Shown: one piece after another, positions 44,595 through 53,649 of the stretch | How the letters are laid out: each line of letters starts with the position of its first letter | Numbering within the stretch: position 1 is the first letter of the stretch | Assembly (NCBI RefSeq): GCF_022662195.1 | Contig: NZ_JAKMCS010000001.1 | Location: 124,001-188,000 of the forward strand | Length of the DNA stretch: 64,000 bases | Source of the DNA: Aestuariivivens insulae | GTDB lineage: Bacteria; Bacteroidota; Bacteroidia; Flavobacteriales; Flavobacteriaceae | Direction of reading: 5' to 3' | The notes under the pieces: generated by a model | Databases searched by the model: none | Told to the model about the DNA's origin: nothing | The model's input: the letters and a program-made list of their open reading frames with translations, nothing else | Translations under genes and position numbers: made by a program

Positions 44595-46403
44595 ATGAAA
44601 AATTTAAAACACATTTCACTTTTACTGGTAGCTTTAGTTACTATGATATCTTGTGATAAAGATTTCTTAGATAGAGCGCCTCAAGATGAGCTTTCTAAAG
44701 CTACTATATTTAGTACTTACAGTAATATTAAGTTATATGCTTGGGGGTTTTATGACTTTTTGGAAAGTTTTCCCACTTCAACAAGTTGGGCAGCTACTCG
44801 CGATTTACTAGCCGATTTAATGCAAAATGGTAACTCGTCTGTTAACCCTGGTTACTTAAATCAAGAGTATGATATACCAACTGTAGACAGTAGATACTCT
44901 ACTAGACGAGTCAACGATCTTCCCGTAGGGCCTTATGTAAATATTAATCGCGTTAATATTATGTTAGATGCACTCCCTGATTCACAATTGTTAGATGAAG
45001 ATAAAGAACACTGGAGAGGTGTAGGTTTGTTTTTTAGAGCCCACGAGTATTTTGGTATGCTACAAATATTTGGAAGTGTACCATGGATTGAAAACTCATT
45101 AACCGATCAAGATCTAGAAGAGTTAAATAAACCTAGGGATACAAGAGATTTAGTAGCCTCAAATATTTTAAGAGATCTAAATGAAGCCGTAGCTACTATC
45201 AAAACTAATGGGGATGGTCCAAATACAATTAACCCAGACGTAGCAAGAGCTTTACTAGCGCGTTTTGCTTTATTTGAAGGTACTTGGCGTAAATACCATA
45301 GTTTAGGTGATGCCAATACCTATTTGCAAGCAGCTGTTGATGCTTCTACTTTTTTAGTAAATAAGTATCCTTCAATAATGGATAACTATGATGCCGTATA
45401 TAATTCATTAGACTTAGCTGGAGAGCCAGGTATATTATTGTACAGGCACTATGTTATTGATGAACTAACACACTGGGGAAGTACTAATACGCGTTCTACA
45501 AATAACAAATATGATATAACTCGTAAAGGTATAGACATGTTCTTAACTGTTGATGGTAAACCAATTTACAATTCAAGTAACACCTTATTTCAAGGAGATC
45601 AAGACCATTATGCTGAGTTTAGAAATAGAGATACACGTATTTTAACCATGACACCACCACCATATAAAATAAATGGTAATGGAACCCAAACATGGACGCA
45701 TACAGGGAACCCTGCAGATGCTGAGTGGTTTGGTAAAGTGGCCGCAGTAACTGGTGGGTATCCTTCAAAGGAATTGCCAGATAGAAACTGGTCTGGACGT
45801 GTTACCGATAGAGTTCCTAATTTTGAGAGATTAACACCAACTCAAACAGGAAATGGATATAGATTCTGGAAAATCTATAATGATCTTAACGATAGAGTAT
45901 CTTCTCGAGATATTAACGACCAACCTATCTTTAGAATGGGAGAAATATTCTTAATAAATGCTGAAGCAAAGTTTGAATTAGGTCAATTTACTCAAGCTGA
46001 TGCTGATGCCACTATCAATAAGTTAAGAGCTCGTGGAGGTGTTGCTCCTATGGATGTAGCTGCAATTACTTCAGATTGGGACCCTAATAGAGACCCTTCT
46101 GTTGATCCTGTATTATGGGAAATAAGAAGAGAGCGTGCTATCGAATTAATGGGTGATGGTTTTAGACGAGAAGATTTAAGACGTTGGAAGAAAATGGAAT
46201 ATGCTACCGAGGTAAAACTAGGGCGTTGGGTAAATCAATTAGATTACAATGTGACACTGCCAATTCAAAATGGAGCGGCATCTGGTTATGTACAGTTAAT
46301 TCCTGCTACACCACCAGCATTCCCAGAGCACTATTATTTGTTCCCTTTACCTTCGGATGAGTTACTTATTAATCCTAACTTAGAACAAAACCCAGGTTGG
46401 TAA
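44595..46403 (+). CDS. SusD/RagB-type glycan-binding lipoprotein of the PUL
   Basis: Outer-membrane lipoprotein of 602 residues, longer than the first SusD. Lipoprotein signal ending MISC with Cys20. SusD features: FRAHEYFGMLQIFGSVPWIE (N-terminal TPR part) and the C-terminal RagB region (RMGEIFLINAEAKFELGQF, WEIRRERAIELMGDGFRREDL, ending LLINPNLEQNPGW). Partner of the preceding SusC. Confidence 0.95.
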   Translation: MKNLKHISLLLVALVTMISCDKDFLDRAPQDELSKATIFSTYSNIKLYAWGFYDFLESFPTSTSWAATRDLLADLMQNGNSSVNPGYLNQEYDIPTVDSRYSTRRVNDLPVGPYVNINRVNIMLDALPDSQLLDEDKEHWRGVGLFFRAHEYFGMLQIFGSVPWIENSLTDQDLEELNKPRDTRDLVASNILRDLNEAVATIKTNGDGPNTINPDVARALLARFALFEGTWRKYHSLGDANTYLQAAVDASTFLVNKYPSIMDNYDAVYNSLDLAGEPGILLYRHYVIDELTHWGSTNTRSTNNKYDITRKGIDMFLTVDGKPIYNSSNTLFQGDQDHYAEFRNRDTRILTMTPPPYKINGNGTQTWTHTGNPADAEWFGKVAAVTGGYPSKELPDRNWSGRVTDRVPNFERLTPTQTGNGYRFWKIYNDLNDRVSSRDINDQPIFRMGEIFLINAEAKFELGQFTQADADATINKLRARGGVAPMDVAAITSDWDPNRDPSVDPVLWEIRRERAIELMGDGFRREDLRRWKKMEYATEVKLGRWVNQLDYNVTLPIQNGAASGYVQLIPATPPAFPEHYYLFPLPSDELLINPNLEQNPGW

Positions 46404-46431
46404 TAGCAATTAATTTAAAAAAAACATAAAA

Positions 46432-47415
46432 ATGAAGTTATTTAAAACATACACTATAATTGCATTTGCAGCGATTATAACCTTAAATTTGAGCTCGTGC
46501 GATAAGTTTGATGGCGATTTTGCTCTTGAAAAAGAGATAAATGAAGAATTACTACCTTCAGTAGACTTTAGTGCTTCAACAACTTCTATTTTTCAATTTG
46601 AAACAATAGATTTTGCCTCAGCAACTGCTAATGAAGGAGATTTATATAGCTGGACTTTCTTTGGTGGCAGCCCTGGTTCTAGTACTGTTCCTAATGTTTC
46701 CGTTAAGTACACAGTTAGAGGAACTTATCCTGTTTCATTAAAAATCAGAAATGAATTTGGCGCTAATGAAGTAGTTAAGGAGGGATATGTTACGGTTGAA
46801 GGTGAGCCTTTAGACCCAGCTGTAAGGGTGCGTTTGAATTTTGAACAAAATTTATTTGAAGAATATTCAGAGCAAATAGTAAGCTATGGTGGCACACCAG
46901 CTTATGAAGCAGGTAAGGTTAATGATTTTGGCTTTACGTTTGATGGGAGCAATAGTATTACCATACCTGGATATACAGGTATTAACGGTACGGCAGATAG
47001 AACAGTTGCTGTTTGGATAAAAAGCTCGGCCTCTGCAAATTCTTGTGTTGCCCACTGGGGGGCAAGTGGTTTAGGTAGTAGAGCTACCTTTAGGATGACA
47101 CCAAATAATATGCGTTTTGAGTATGCTGGGGGAGGAATAACAGGATCAACAAAAATCAATGATGGTCAATGGCACCATATTGCATACACTATTAAGGACA
47201 ATTTAGTCACACTTTATGTAGATGGAGCAGTAGATGCAACACACGCAGCTAATGGTTATTTTACAAATAGAGGGGGTACAGGAAATGCAGGAGAAACAGA
47301 AGTGGAAATAGGGTCTCAATTAGGTAAACTTTTTTATTCTGGCGCAATGGATAATGTGTTGATATATAACAGAGCTTTAACAACTGCAGAAATAGCTGAG
47401 TTAGCTGGGATATAA
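46432..47415 (+). CDS. PKD-LamG surface lipoprotein (putative glycan-binding protein of the PUL)
   Basis: Lipoprotein of 327 residues in the position where SusE/SusF-like surface glycan-binding proteins usually stand. Signal ends LSSC with Cys23. One PKD domain (about 42-125; DLYSWTFFGGSPGSSTVPNV) is followed by one LamG/concanavalin-like domain (about 130-325; DGQWHHIAYTIKDNLVTLYV, MDNVLIYNRALTTAEIAEL). No catalytic residues are seen; binding is inferred. Starts 28 bp after susD; a terminator follows at 47489. Confidence 0.88.
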   Translation: MKLFKTYTIIAFAAIITLNLSSCDKFDGDFALEKEINEELLPSVDFSASTTSIFQFETIDFASATANEGDLYSWTFFGGSPGSSTVPNVSVKYTVRGTYPVSLKIRNEFGANEVVKEGYVTVEGEPLDPAVRVRLNFEQNLFEEYSEQIVSYGGTPAYEAGKVNDFGFTFDGSNSITIPGYTGINGTADRTVAVWIKSSASANSCVAHWGASGLGSRATFRMTPNNMRFEYAGGGITGSTKINDGQWHHIAYTIKDNLVTLYVDGAVDATHAANGYFTNRGGTGNAGETEVEIGSQLGKLFYSGAMDNVLIYNRALTTAEIAELAGI

Positions 47416-47488
47416 TAAACTTATTATCTATACATAAAAAGCACAGTCCTTTTTTAGGTAATTGTAGAATAATTATTTGAGTTAGTAT

Positions 47489-47537
47489 AAAAAGATGTTT
47501 ATCGATTTACAAATGTAAGAAGGTAAGCATCTTTTTT
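47489..47537 (+). terminator. Terminator closing the first PUL operon
   Basis: AAAAGATGTTTA pairs with TAAGCATCTTTT (one mismatch) across an AT-rich loop and is followed by T residues (47489-47537). Confidence 0.65.
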
Positions 47538-47700
47538 AATTTGTAAATCAATTAGGTGCTGATAAAAAAATACCAAATCTAGAAACTAGGTTTGGTTTTA
47601 TTGAGTTTATTTTGACGAATTAGCCAACCTTAAATTAGCGAATACAAACACCCATATTAGATTTAAAAATATTAAGTTAGTAAAGTAAATAATATATTCC

Positions 47701-49290
47701 ATGAATTATAAAAATCAACATTTCTTTAAAATCTTAACCATAGCTGTATTGCTAGTGTTTAGTTTCTCTTGCAAGCCAAAACAAAATATACAAGAGGAGA
47801 AAACACAGGTAAAACCTAATATCATCTATATTTTAGCAGATGATTTAGGTTATGGTGAACTTGGTGCCTATGGGCAGGAAAAAATAGAAACACCAAACAT
47901 CGATGCTTTAGCAAAAAGTGGTATGCTTTTCACCCAGCACTACACAAGTGCTCCAGTTTGCGCTCCTGCTAGGTACATGTTGTTAACAGGAAAGCATTCT
48001 GGGCATGCCTATATAAGAGGAAATGATGAATGGAGCGAGCGTGGTGAAGTTTGGAATTATCGAAAAGCCATTTTAGATTCAACATTAGAGGGGCAACGCC
48101 CAATACCTAAAAATACTTTATTATTCCCTAAAAAACTACAAGAAAGTGGATATGCCACAGGAATGGTTGGTAAGTGGGGCTTAGGAGCGCCAAATACAGT
48201 AGCTATACCAACTAAAATGGGTTTCGATTTCTTTTTTGGATATAATTGTCAGCGACAAGCACATACCTATTATCCCGTTCATTTATATAAAAATGAAAAA
48301 CGGGTACATTTAAATAACGACACTATTAGGCCATCAAGAAAATTATTAAAAGATGCTGATCCAAATGATTCTGAGAGCTATAAGGATTATACGCTTAATG
48401 AATATACACCAGATCTCATGTTCAATGAAATGTTAGGGTTTATTGATAGAGAAAAAGAAAATCCTTTTTTCTTTTATTGGGCAACTCCAATACCACATAC
48501 GCCTATCCAAGCTCCTCAAAGATGGGTAGATTATTATAAAAAGAAATTTGGTGAAGAAGAACCTTATCTAGGCCAAATGGGGTATTACCCACATCAAAAT
48601 CCAAGGGCAGGATATGCAGCAATGATATCTTATTTAGATGAAAATGTTGGAAAGCTGGTGCAATATCTAAAAGATAATGGTCTTTACGACAACACATTGA
48701 TTATGTTTTCTTCTGATAATGGTGTAACCTATGCTGGTGGTGTAGATGGTGAATTCTTTAACAGTTCGGGAGTTTTCGGGGAAGAAATGGGTAAAGCCAA
48801 AGGTTTTGTTTATGAAGGCGGAATCCGTGTGCCAATGATTACCTCTTGGCCTGGGCATATTAAACCAGGGACTATCAGTAACTTAGTTTCTGCTCAGTAC
48901 GATGTTATGGCAACATTATCTGATATTGTTGGTTTTGATGCGCCTCAGGATACCGATGGTTTGAGCTTTTTGCCAACCCTTAAAGGAGAAGATAACAACC
49001 AAAAAGAGCATGATTTTCTATTCTGGGAATATCCAGAATATGGAGGGCAGGTAGCGATTAGAATGGGAGATTGGAAAGTGGTGCGCCATAACCTAAAAAA
49101 CAAAAAGAAAGAACCAACCTTAGAGCTGTATAACCTTAAGGAAGACCCTTCTGAAACCAATAATATTGCCGATAAACACCCAGAAATCATCAAAAAGGCT
49201 GAAGCTATTTTTGCTAACGAGCATCAAAATGCAGAAGTAGAACGTTTTAGAATTCCGCTTATTGAAAATGGTTTAACAAGCAATCCTTAA
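47701..49290 (+). CDS. Secreted S1-family sulfatase (arylsulfatase-like)
   Basis: Formylglycine sulfatase of 529 residues with a lipoprotein-type signal (SFSC, Cys23). The metal-binding start IIYILADDLGYGELGAYG and the FGly motif CAPAR with Cys87 (in APVCAPARYMLLTGKHSG) are intact; GKWGLG and the SSDNGVTYAGG metal site follow. The HAYIRGNDEW segment after the FGly site resembles the S1_16 subfamily, a hedged assignment. Removes sulfate esters from the PUL substrate in the periplasm or at the surface. Separate transcription unit after a 285-bp gap. Confidence 0.92.
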   Translation: MNYKNQHFFKILTIAVLLVFSFSCKPKQNIQEEKTQVKPNIIYILADDLGYGELGAYGQEKIETPNIDALAKSGMLFTQHYTSAPVCAPARYMLLTGKHSGHAYIRGNDEWSERGEVWNYRKAILDSTLEGQRPIPKNTLLFPKKLQESGYATGMVGKWGLGAPNTVAIPTKMGFDFFFGYNCQRQAHTYYPVHLYKNEKRVHLNNDTIRPSRKLLKDADPNDSESYKDYTLNEYTPDLMFNEMLGFIDREKENPFFFYWATPIPHTPIQAPQRWVDYYKKKFGEEEPYLGQMGYYPHQNPRAGYAAMISYLDENVGKLVQYLKDNGLYDNTLIMFSSDNGVTYAGGVDGEFFNSSGVFGEEMGKAKGFVYEGGIRVPMITSWPGHIKPGTISNLVSAQYDVMATLSDIVGFDAPQDTDGLSFLPTLKGEDNNQKEHDFLFWEYPEYGGQVAIRMGDWKVVRHNLKNKKKEPTLELYNLKEDPSETNNIADKHPEIIKKAEAIFANEHQNAEVERFRIPLIENGLTSNP

Positions 49291-49496
49291 AAACATGGAT
49301 TTTTTTTTCTAAAGTTTATGGTGATTAAGTTTAAATAAATGATTAAGAAACACATAGTAAGAGTTTTAAATTTTTATAGACAATTGTTTCTATATCTATC
49401 AAGGAAGATCTAAAAAATATTATTATTCAATAGTTTTGTTAAAAAAGTACGATATCTGTAGCTTTAAATAACGAATATTGGTGTTTTGCTTAAAAA

Positions 49497-49530
49497 ATCC
49501 CCTCCCCATTTTTTGATTAAAAATTACCCG
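49497..49530 (+). promoter_or_regulatory. Divergent copy of the ATCCCC...AAAAA upstream motif
   Basis: ATCCCCTCCCCATTTTTTGA followed by TTAAAAATTAC, about 90 bp before the small gene at 49588. Related to the three better copies at 53561, 56034 and 61708, though less conserved. The rest of the 297-bp gap is AT-rich and without a gene. Confidence 0.45.
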
Positions 49531-49587
49531 ATATTTTCAGAGCGTAAGTAGTATTTTGGACATCACTAATCAAATAATTTCTAAATT

Positions 49588-49788
49588 ATGCTAACCACTA
49601 CTACAAAGTTTTTTAAAATCTCACTTTTAATTATTTTGTGTTTTTGGGCCTCTTTTGGGTCGGCACAAAAATACAAAGACATGATGGACGACGTTAAATA
49701 CAATGTCTATGATGTTATTGAAGAAGGTAAGGCATATTTTAAAAATAGGGATAAACATATAAATTCTATAAAACGAGCAAATGAATAA
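49588..49788 (+). CDS. Short secreted protein: stand-alone N-terminal domain of the large T9SS family
   Basis: 66 residues: signal peptide (to about GSAQ, residue 27), then YKDMMDDVKYNVYDVIEEGKAYFKNRDK, given here as positions 28-56, which closely matches residues about 43-71 of the 1791-residue protein at 56173 (HYLDMMEDLSCNVYDVIAAG). It stops where the large protein continues to its propeller. Either a 5' gene remnant or a real small protein. Its stop overlaps the next start by 8 bp (ATGAATAA), so the two are translationally coupled. Confidence 0.65.
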   Translation: MLTTTTKFFKISLLIILCFWASFGSAQKYKDMMDDVKYNVYDVIEEGKAYFKNRDKHINSIKRANE

Positions 49789-50872
49789 ACAAAGTCTAAT
49801 ATTGGCCTTTCTTTTAGGTTTGGTGTTGTTGTCATGTGGGAAAAAAAAGAAAATAGTAAAGCAGGCTTCCATAAGCAATATAACTAAGGGATTGGATTTA
49901 AGCAAACTTATCCAGCCCGTGCCTTTCCATTCTGTACTTAAAGATCCTAACAATTATGTATGGGGAGCTTCCATGGTAGAAGGAGAAGACCAAAAATACC
50001 ATATTTACTATTCAACATGGCCTAAGTCTGAAGGATTTGGAGGGTGGCTGGACCATTCTGTAATTGCACATGCGATTGCCGATGCTCCGGAAGGCCCCTA
50101 TAAACACAAAGAGGTGATATTGAAGGGGTTTAGCAAGGGGCACTGGAACGAACAATCCGCGCATAACCCTCATATTAAAAAGTTTGGCAACAAGTATTAC
50201 CTATACTTTATTTCCCATGTAAATGAAGATTTTGGGAAAGGCTCAAAAAAAGAGAACCATCGTTGGGGGCAACGAATAGGTGTAGCCGTTGCAGACGACC
50301 CTAATGGACCGTGGGCGGTTAGTAAATCTCCGCTAATCGAATATCAGGAAGGAAAAGGGGCAGAAGGGTATATGGTGAACCCTAGTGTTTGCCAAAAACC
50401 AGATGGTTCCTTTCTAATGATTTTTAAAACCCGATCGAATACCCCGGAGCTTAAAGACCGAATGATTCAATGCATGGCAACTTCCTTAAGCCCAGACGGT
50501 CCTTTTACCATTGCAGAGAATCCCATCCTTACAGATAAAGAGGCTGAAGATCCCTTTTTGTGGTTTCAGGATAAAATGTATTATGCCATATTAGATGACC
50601 AACGAGGGCTCTATACTGGAAGCCATGGGTTAGCCCTGTTTATTTCAGAAGATGGTGAGAATTGGCAAGCAGCAGAAACCCCAAATGTTATGGAACCTAA
50701 AATCACTTGGGAAGATGGTACTGTAAGTGAATTGAAGTATTTAGAAAGGCCTCAGGTATGGTTCAATAAAGAAGGCAAACCCGCTATGCTTTTTTGCGCT
50801 GCTCAATTTAAAAAAACCGAAAGCGATGTTAACCTATCGTTTAACGTGCACATTCCGATTAAAACAAATTGA
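49781..50872 (+). CDS. GH43-like five-bladed propeller lipoprotein (putative glycoside hydrolase)
   Basis: Protein of 363 residues with a lipoprotein signal (LLSC, Cys19). It reads as a beta-propeller of the GH43/GH117-like type: blade patterns KYHIYYSTWPK, SAHNPHIKKFGNKYYLYFIS, GYMVNPSVCQKPDGSFLMIF, AEDPFLWFQDKMYYAILDD and LERPQVWFNKEGKPAMLF. Acidic residues in AEDP and around NPS/NPH are candidate active-site residues. I cannot fix the family or substrate. Coupled to the short gene before it and followed 101 bp later by a sulfatase gene. Confidence 0.78.
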   Translation: MNKQSLILAFLLGLVLLSCGKKKKIVKQASISNITKGLDLSKLIQPVPFHSVLKDPNNYVWGASMVEGEDQKYHIYYSTWPKSEGFGGWLDHSVIAHAIADAPEGPYKHKEVILKGFSKGHWNEQSAHNPHIKKFGNKYYLYFISHVNEDFGKGSKKENHRWGQRIGVAVADDPNGPWAVSKSPLIEYQEGKGAEGYMVNPSVCQKPDGSFLMIFKTRSNTPELKDRMIQCMATSLSPDGPFTIAENPILTDKEAEDPFLWFQDKMYYAILDDQRGLYTGSHGLALFISEDGENWQAAETPNVMEPKITWEDGTVSELKYLERPQVWFNKEGKPAMLFCAAQFKKTESDVNLSFNVHIPIKTN

Positions 50873-50973
50873 ATTAACAAAACTGCCTCTAAGACAGGTT
50901 TAAAAAAATATATATAATGCTAACTATTGTATCTGAAATGATTAGTGAAGTAGTCTCAATTAAAAAACAAAAA

Positions 50974-52299
50974 ATGAAAATATTCAAATTTTTTATCGCC
51001 CTTAATGGCTTTATCATTTTTAGTGCCTGTGGCCAAAAGGATATCCAAACCCCAAATGTCATTATTATCTATACGGATGATATGGGCTATGGAGACTTAA
51101 GCTGCTTTGGCAATCCTACTATTCATACTCCCCATTTGGATAAAATGGCCACAGAAGGGATAAAGCTTTCCCAGTTCTATGTGGCTGCGCCCGTGTGTAC
51201 TCCTTCCAGGGCTGCACTAATGACTGGATCTTACCCAAAGCGGGTAGGCCTTGAAAAAGGTGTTCTGTACCCTTCGTCTACGACTGGGCTTAACCCAGAA
51301 GAACAGACTTTGGCCGAGATTTTAAAGGAAAAGAACTATTTAACAGCCTGTATTGGCAAATGGCATCTGGGGCACCAGGAAAAATTCCTGCCACATAACC
51401 AAGGTTTCGATGAGTTTTTCGGGATTCCATTTAGCAATGATATGAGCAAAAAAGAGCAGGAGTATATGGGGAGGAATAATTATAAGTGGCGCTTGCCCCT
51501 GTTATCCCAATCGGACACACTGGAACTGGATCCTGACCAGACCACGCTAACGAAGAGGCTGACGGAAAAAGCGGTGAGCTTTATAAAGAAAGGAAAGAAA
51601 ACCCCATTCTTTCTGTATTTGGCGCATCCCATGCCACATATTCCCATTTATGCTTCAGATAAGTTCAAGAACACTAGCGTAAGGGGACCTTATGGAGATA
51701 CCATAGAGGAGATTGACTGGAGTGTGGGACAAATTTTGAAAACATTAAAGGAGCAAGGAATTGATAACAATACGCTTGTTATCTTTACTTCAGACAATGG
51801 CCCTTGGAAAATCAATAAGACTGAAGGGGGGGCCTCTGGTCCATTAAGAGGAGCTAAAGGGACTACATGGGAAGGTGGACAAAGGGTGCCGTGCATTGTT
51901 AGATGGCCGGGAAAAATTCCAGCTGGAACCATGCAGCGCCAAGTTATTACCAATATGGATATACTGCCTACTGTTGCGAGTTTCTGTGGAGCCGAACTTT
52001 CAGAGAAGAAGGTTGACGGGCGCAATGTTTCCAGAATACTTATAGAAGTTGACGAACAATTGGATGACTATCCGTTTTTGTATTATTCTAAAAATGGAAA
52101 GCTTGAAGGGATAAGAGATGGAAAATACAAGCTTTTATTACTAGATGAAGACATATTTCTTTTCGATGTTGAGAGCGATATATCAGAGGTCTATAATTTG
52201 GCCGATACAGATCCGGATAAAGTAATCATGCTTAAAGAAAAAATGAAAAGAATAGATTCTTTATTAGCAACAGAAAGGAGAAAGGTAGGAAACCTTTAA
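50974..52299 (+). CDS. Secreted S1-family sulfatase lipoprotein
   Basis: Sulfatase of 441 residues from ATG 50974, chosen because it gives a lipoprotein signal (FIIFSACGQ, Cys17); the upstream ATG 50917 adds 19 residues without one. Metal site VIIIYTDDMGYGDLSCFG, FGly motif CTPSR with Cys75, GKWHLG, and FTSDNGPW near residue 270 are all present. This is an ordinary S1 sulfatase (arylsulfatase A-like). Part of the PUL; follows the GH43-like gene by 101 bp. Confidence 0.93.
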   Translation: MKIFKFFIALNGFIIFSACGQKDIQTPNVIIIYTDDMGYGDLSCFGNPTIHTPHLDKMATEGIKLSQFYVAAPVCTPSRAALMTGSYPKRVGLEKGVLYPSSTTGLNPEEQTLAEILKEKNYLTACIGKWHLGHQEKFLPHNQGFDEFFGIPFSNDMSKKEQEYMGRNNYKWRLPLLSQSDTLELDPDQTTLTKRLTEKAVSFIKKGKKTPFFLYLAHPMPHIPIYASDKFKNTSVRGPYGDTIEEIDWSVGQILKTLKEQGIDNNTLVIFTSDNGPWKINKTEGGASGPLRGAKGTTWEGGQRVPCIVRWPGKIPAGTMQRQVITNMDILPTVASFCGAELSEKKVDGRNVSRILIEVDEQLDDYPFLYYSKNGKLEGIRDGKYKLLLLDEDIFLFDVESDISEVYNLADTDPDKVIMLKEKMKRIDSLLATERRKVGNL

Positions 52300-53560
52300 G
52301 TAATATAGAACAGCGGTCAACTTCTCATGGTTCTCGTCATGGCTTTGCTACTCAAGCGATGCCTTACAGGCCATTTGCGGCACTTATCACTAAGGCCAAA
52401 CAAAGGTTGGAAGAGCCTTCAAAAACACAAACAGGTAAAAAATACTCCCTAATAAAAAGCAGTTTCCTATATTGGAATCTGATGGTCTTTTTTAAAGCCT
52501 GTTTAAATTTGTATGGCTTCTGTCTTTGTATATGTGCTATAAGTTTAGACATTGGTTATTCTTATGGTCAAAAGGCACAGGTAAGCAATGGAGTGATAAA
52601 GGAAAATTACCATACAATGACCTTAAGTTCCAGTCTCGAGGATTTATGGTTTAAAGAAGAAAGTATGATTGATCATTCTTAATTAATTTTCTTTATTAGT
52701 ATAAAAAGGGAAAAATATGGTACAAGTGTGCAAAGGTGTGTTATTAAATTGTATTGTTAATATTAAAAAAGAGCAATATCCGAATGTGTAATGTACAACA
52801 ACTTTTTCTTAAAGTTTCCATTATATAATTGTTCTCAAATCTTGACTATTTTGCCTACCGTGGAGGGACAGATCCCTTTTGTATAAAAAAAAGGTTGAAA
52901 GATAGTCTTGTTTGAGCAGGGGAGTATAATATTTGGAATTTTCAAATTTAAAAACCAATAAACTTTGGATTAATTTGTGCTTTATAATACCATAGAAGAT
53001 TAAATTATATCTTCGAAGTTCTTTTTGTGGTTATGGTGTGCAATTAGGTGTGCATAAACAAATGAAAGTTATATAATAGTAGTAAAAATAAGGGGTAGGA
53101 GCGGTTTAAGTCAGGCCTGTCGCGATTGCAAAAGAAGCCTGATACAAAGTAGTGTTGGTTTTTTTTGTAGTACAAACCCAATACCATTTGAGTTTGTAGC
53201 CTTGTCAGAGCGTAGTCGAAGCGAAGTGTTATTTCAGATTCTAATTAACGTAAATCTTGTTTAAGGATTCTGGGTGTCACTTCGTGTGAAATTCTGGAAG
53301 GATTTTGTATCGAGAAGCTTGTTTAGTCAAAAAATTACTTGCTTTCGATATGGTTTTTTAAATAAACACTTAAACTAAAATACATTTTCTTATCCTAGAT
53401 TCATGTTAATTAATATTAAAACGAACACCTGGTTTTAATAAGTTTTTCTTGCTCATTTTGAGTTTAAAAAAGTAACGTTTTAACGATAAGAATGGTTGTG
53501 CAATCCTTTTATCCCTTGTTTTGGCTTTTTATCTGTAACATAAGGGTTTGTCGTAAATAT
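52300..53560. other. Gene-poor 1.3-kb stretch between PUL and T9SS genes
   Basis: No convincing gene. A 107-codon frame (52359-52682) lacks any recognisable feature. Near 53200-53220 lies GTCAGAGCGTAGTCGAAGCG, a copy of the repeat seen in hemW, followed by GTATCGAGAA (about 53309), a piece of the large palindromic repeat. Small hairpins are scattered. It looks like decayed or rearranged DNA. Confidence 0.5.
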
Positions 53561-53585
53561 ATCCCCTGTTTTAACCGAAAAAATC
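53561..53585 (+). promoter_or_regulatory. Shared upstream motif, copy A
   Basis: ATCCCCTGTTTTAACCGAAA followed by AAATC, 89 bp before the start of the 631-residue T9SS protein. Matches copies B (56034) and C (61708) over nearly the whole length. Confidence 0.7.
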
Positions 53586-53649
53586 GACTCTATTTCTTCT
53601 TTTCGCTAAGTAATTTTAAGCAATCTAACTATTCTAAAAACCATAAACA

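Noticed and set aside
52359-52682. 107-codon frame after the second sulfatase gene
   Set aside because: No family features and no signal peptide; it lies in a repeat-bearing, gene-poor stretch and is probably a chance frame or decayed DNA.
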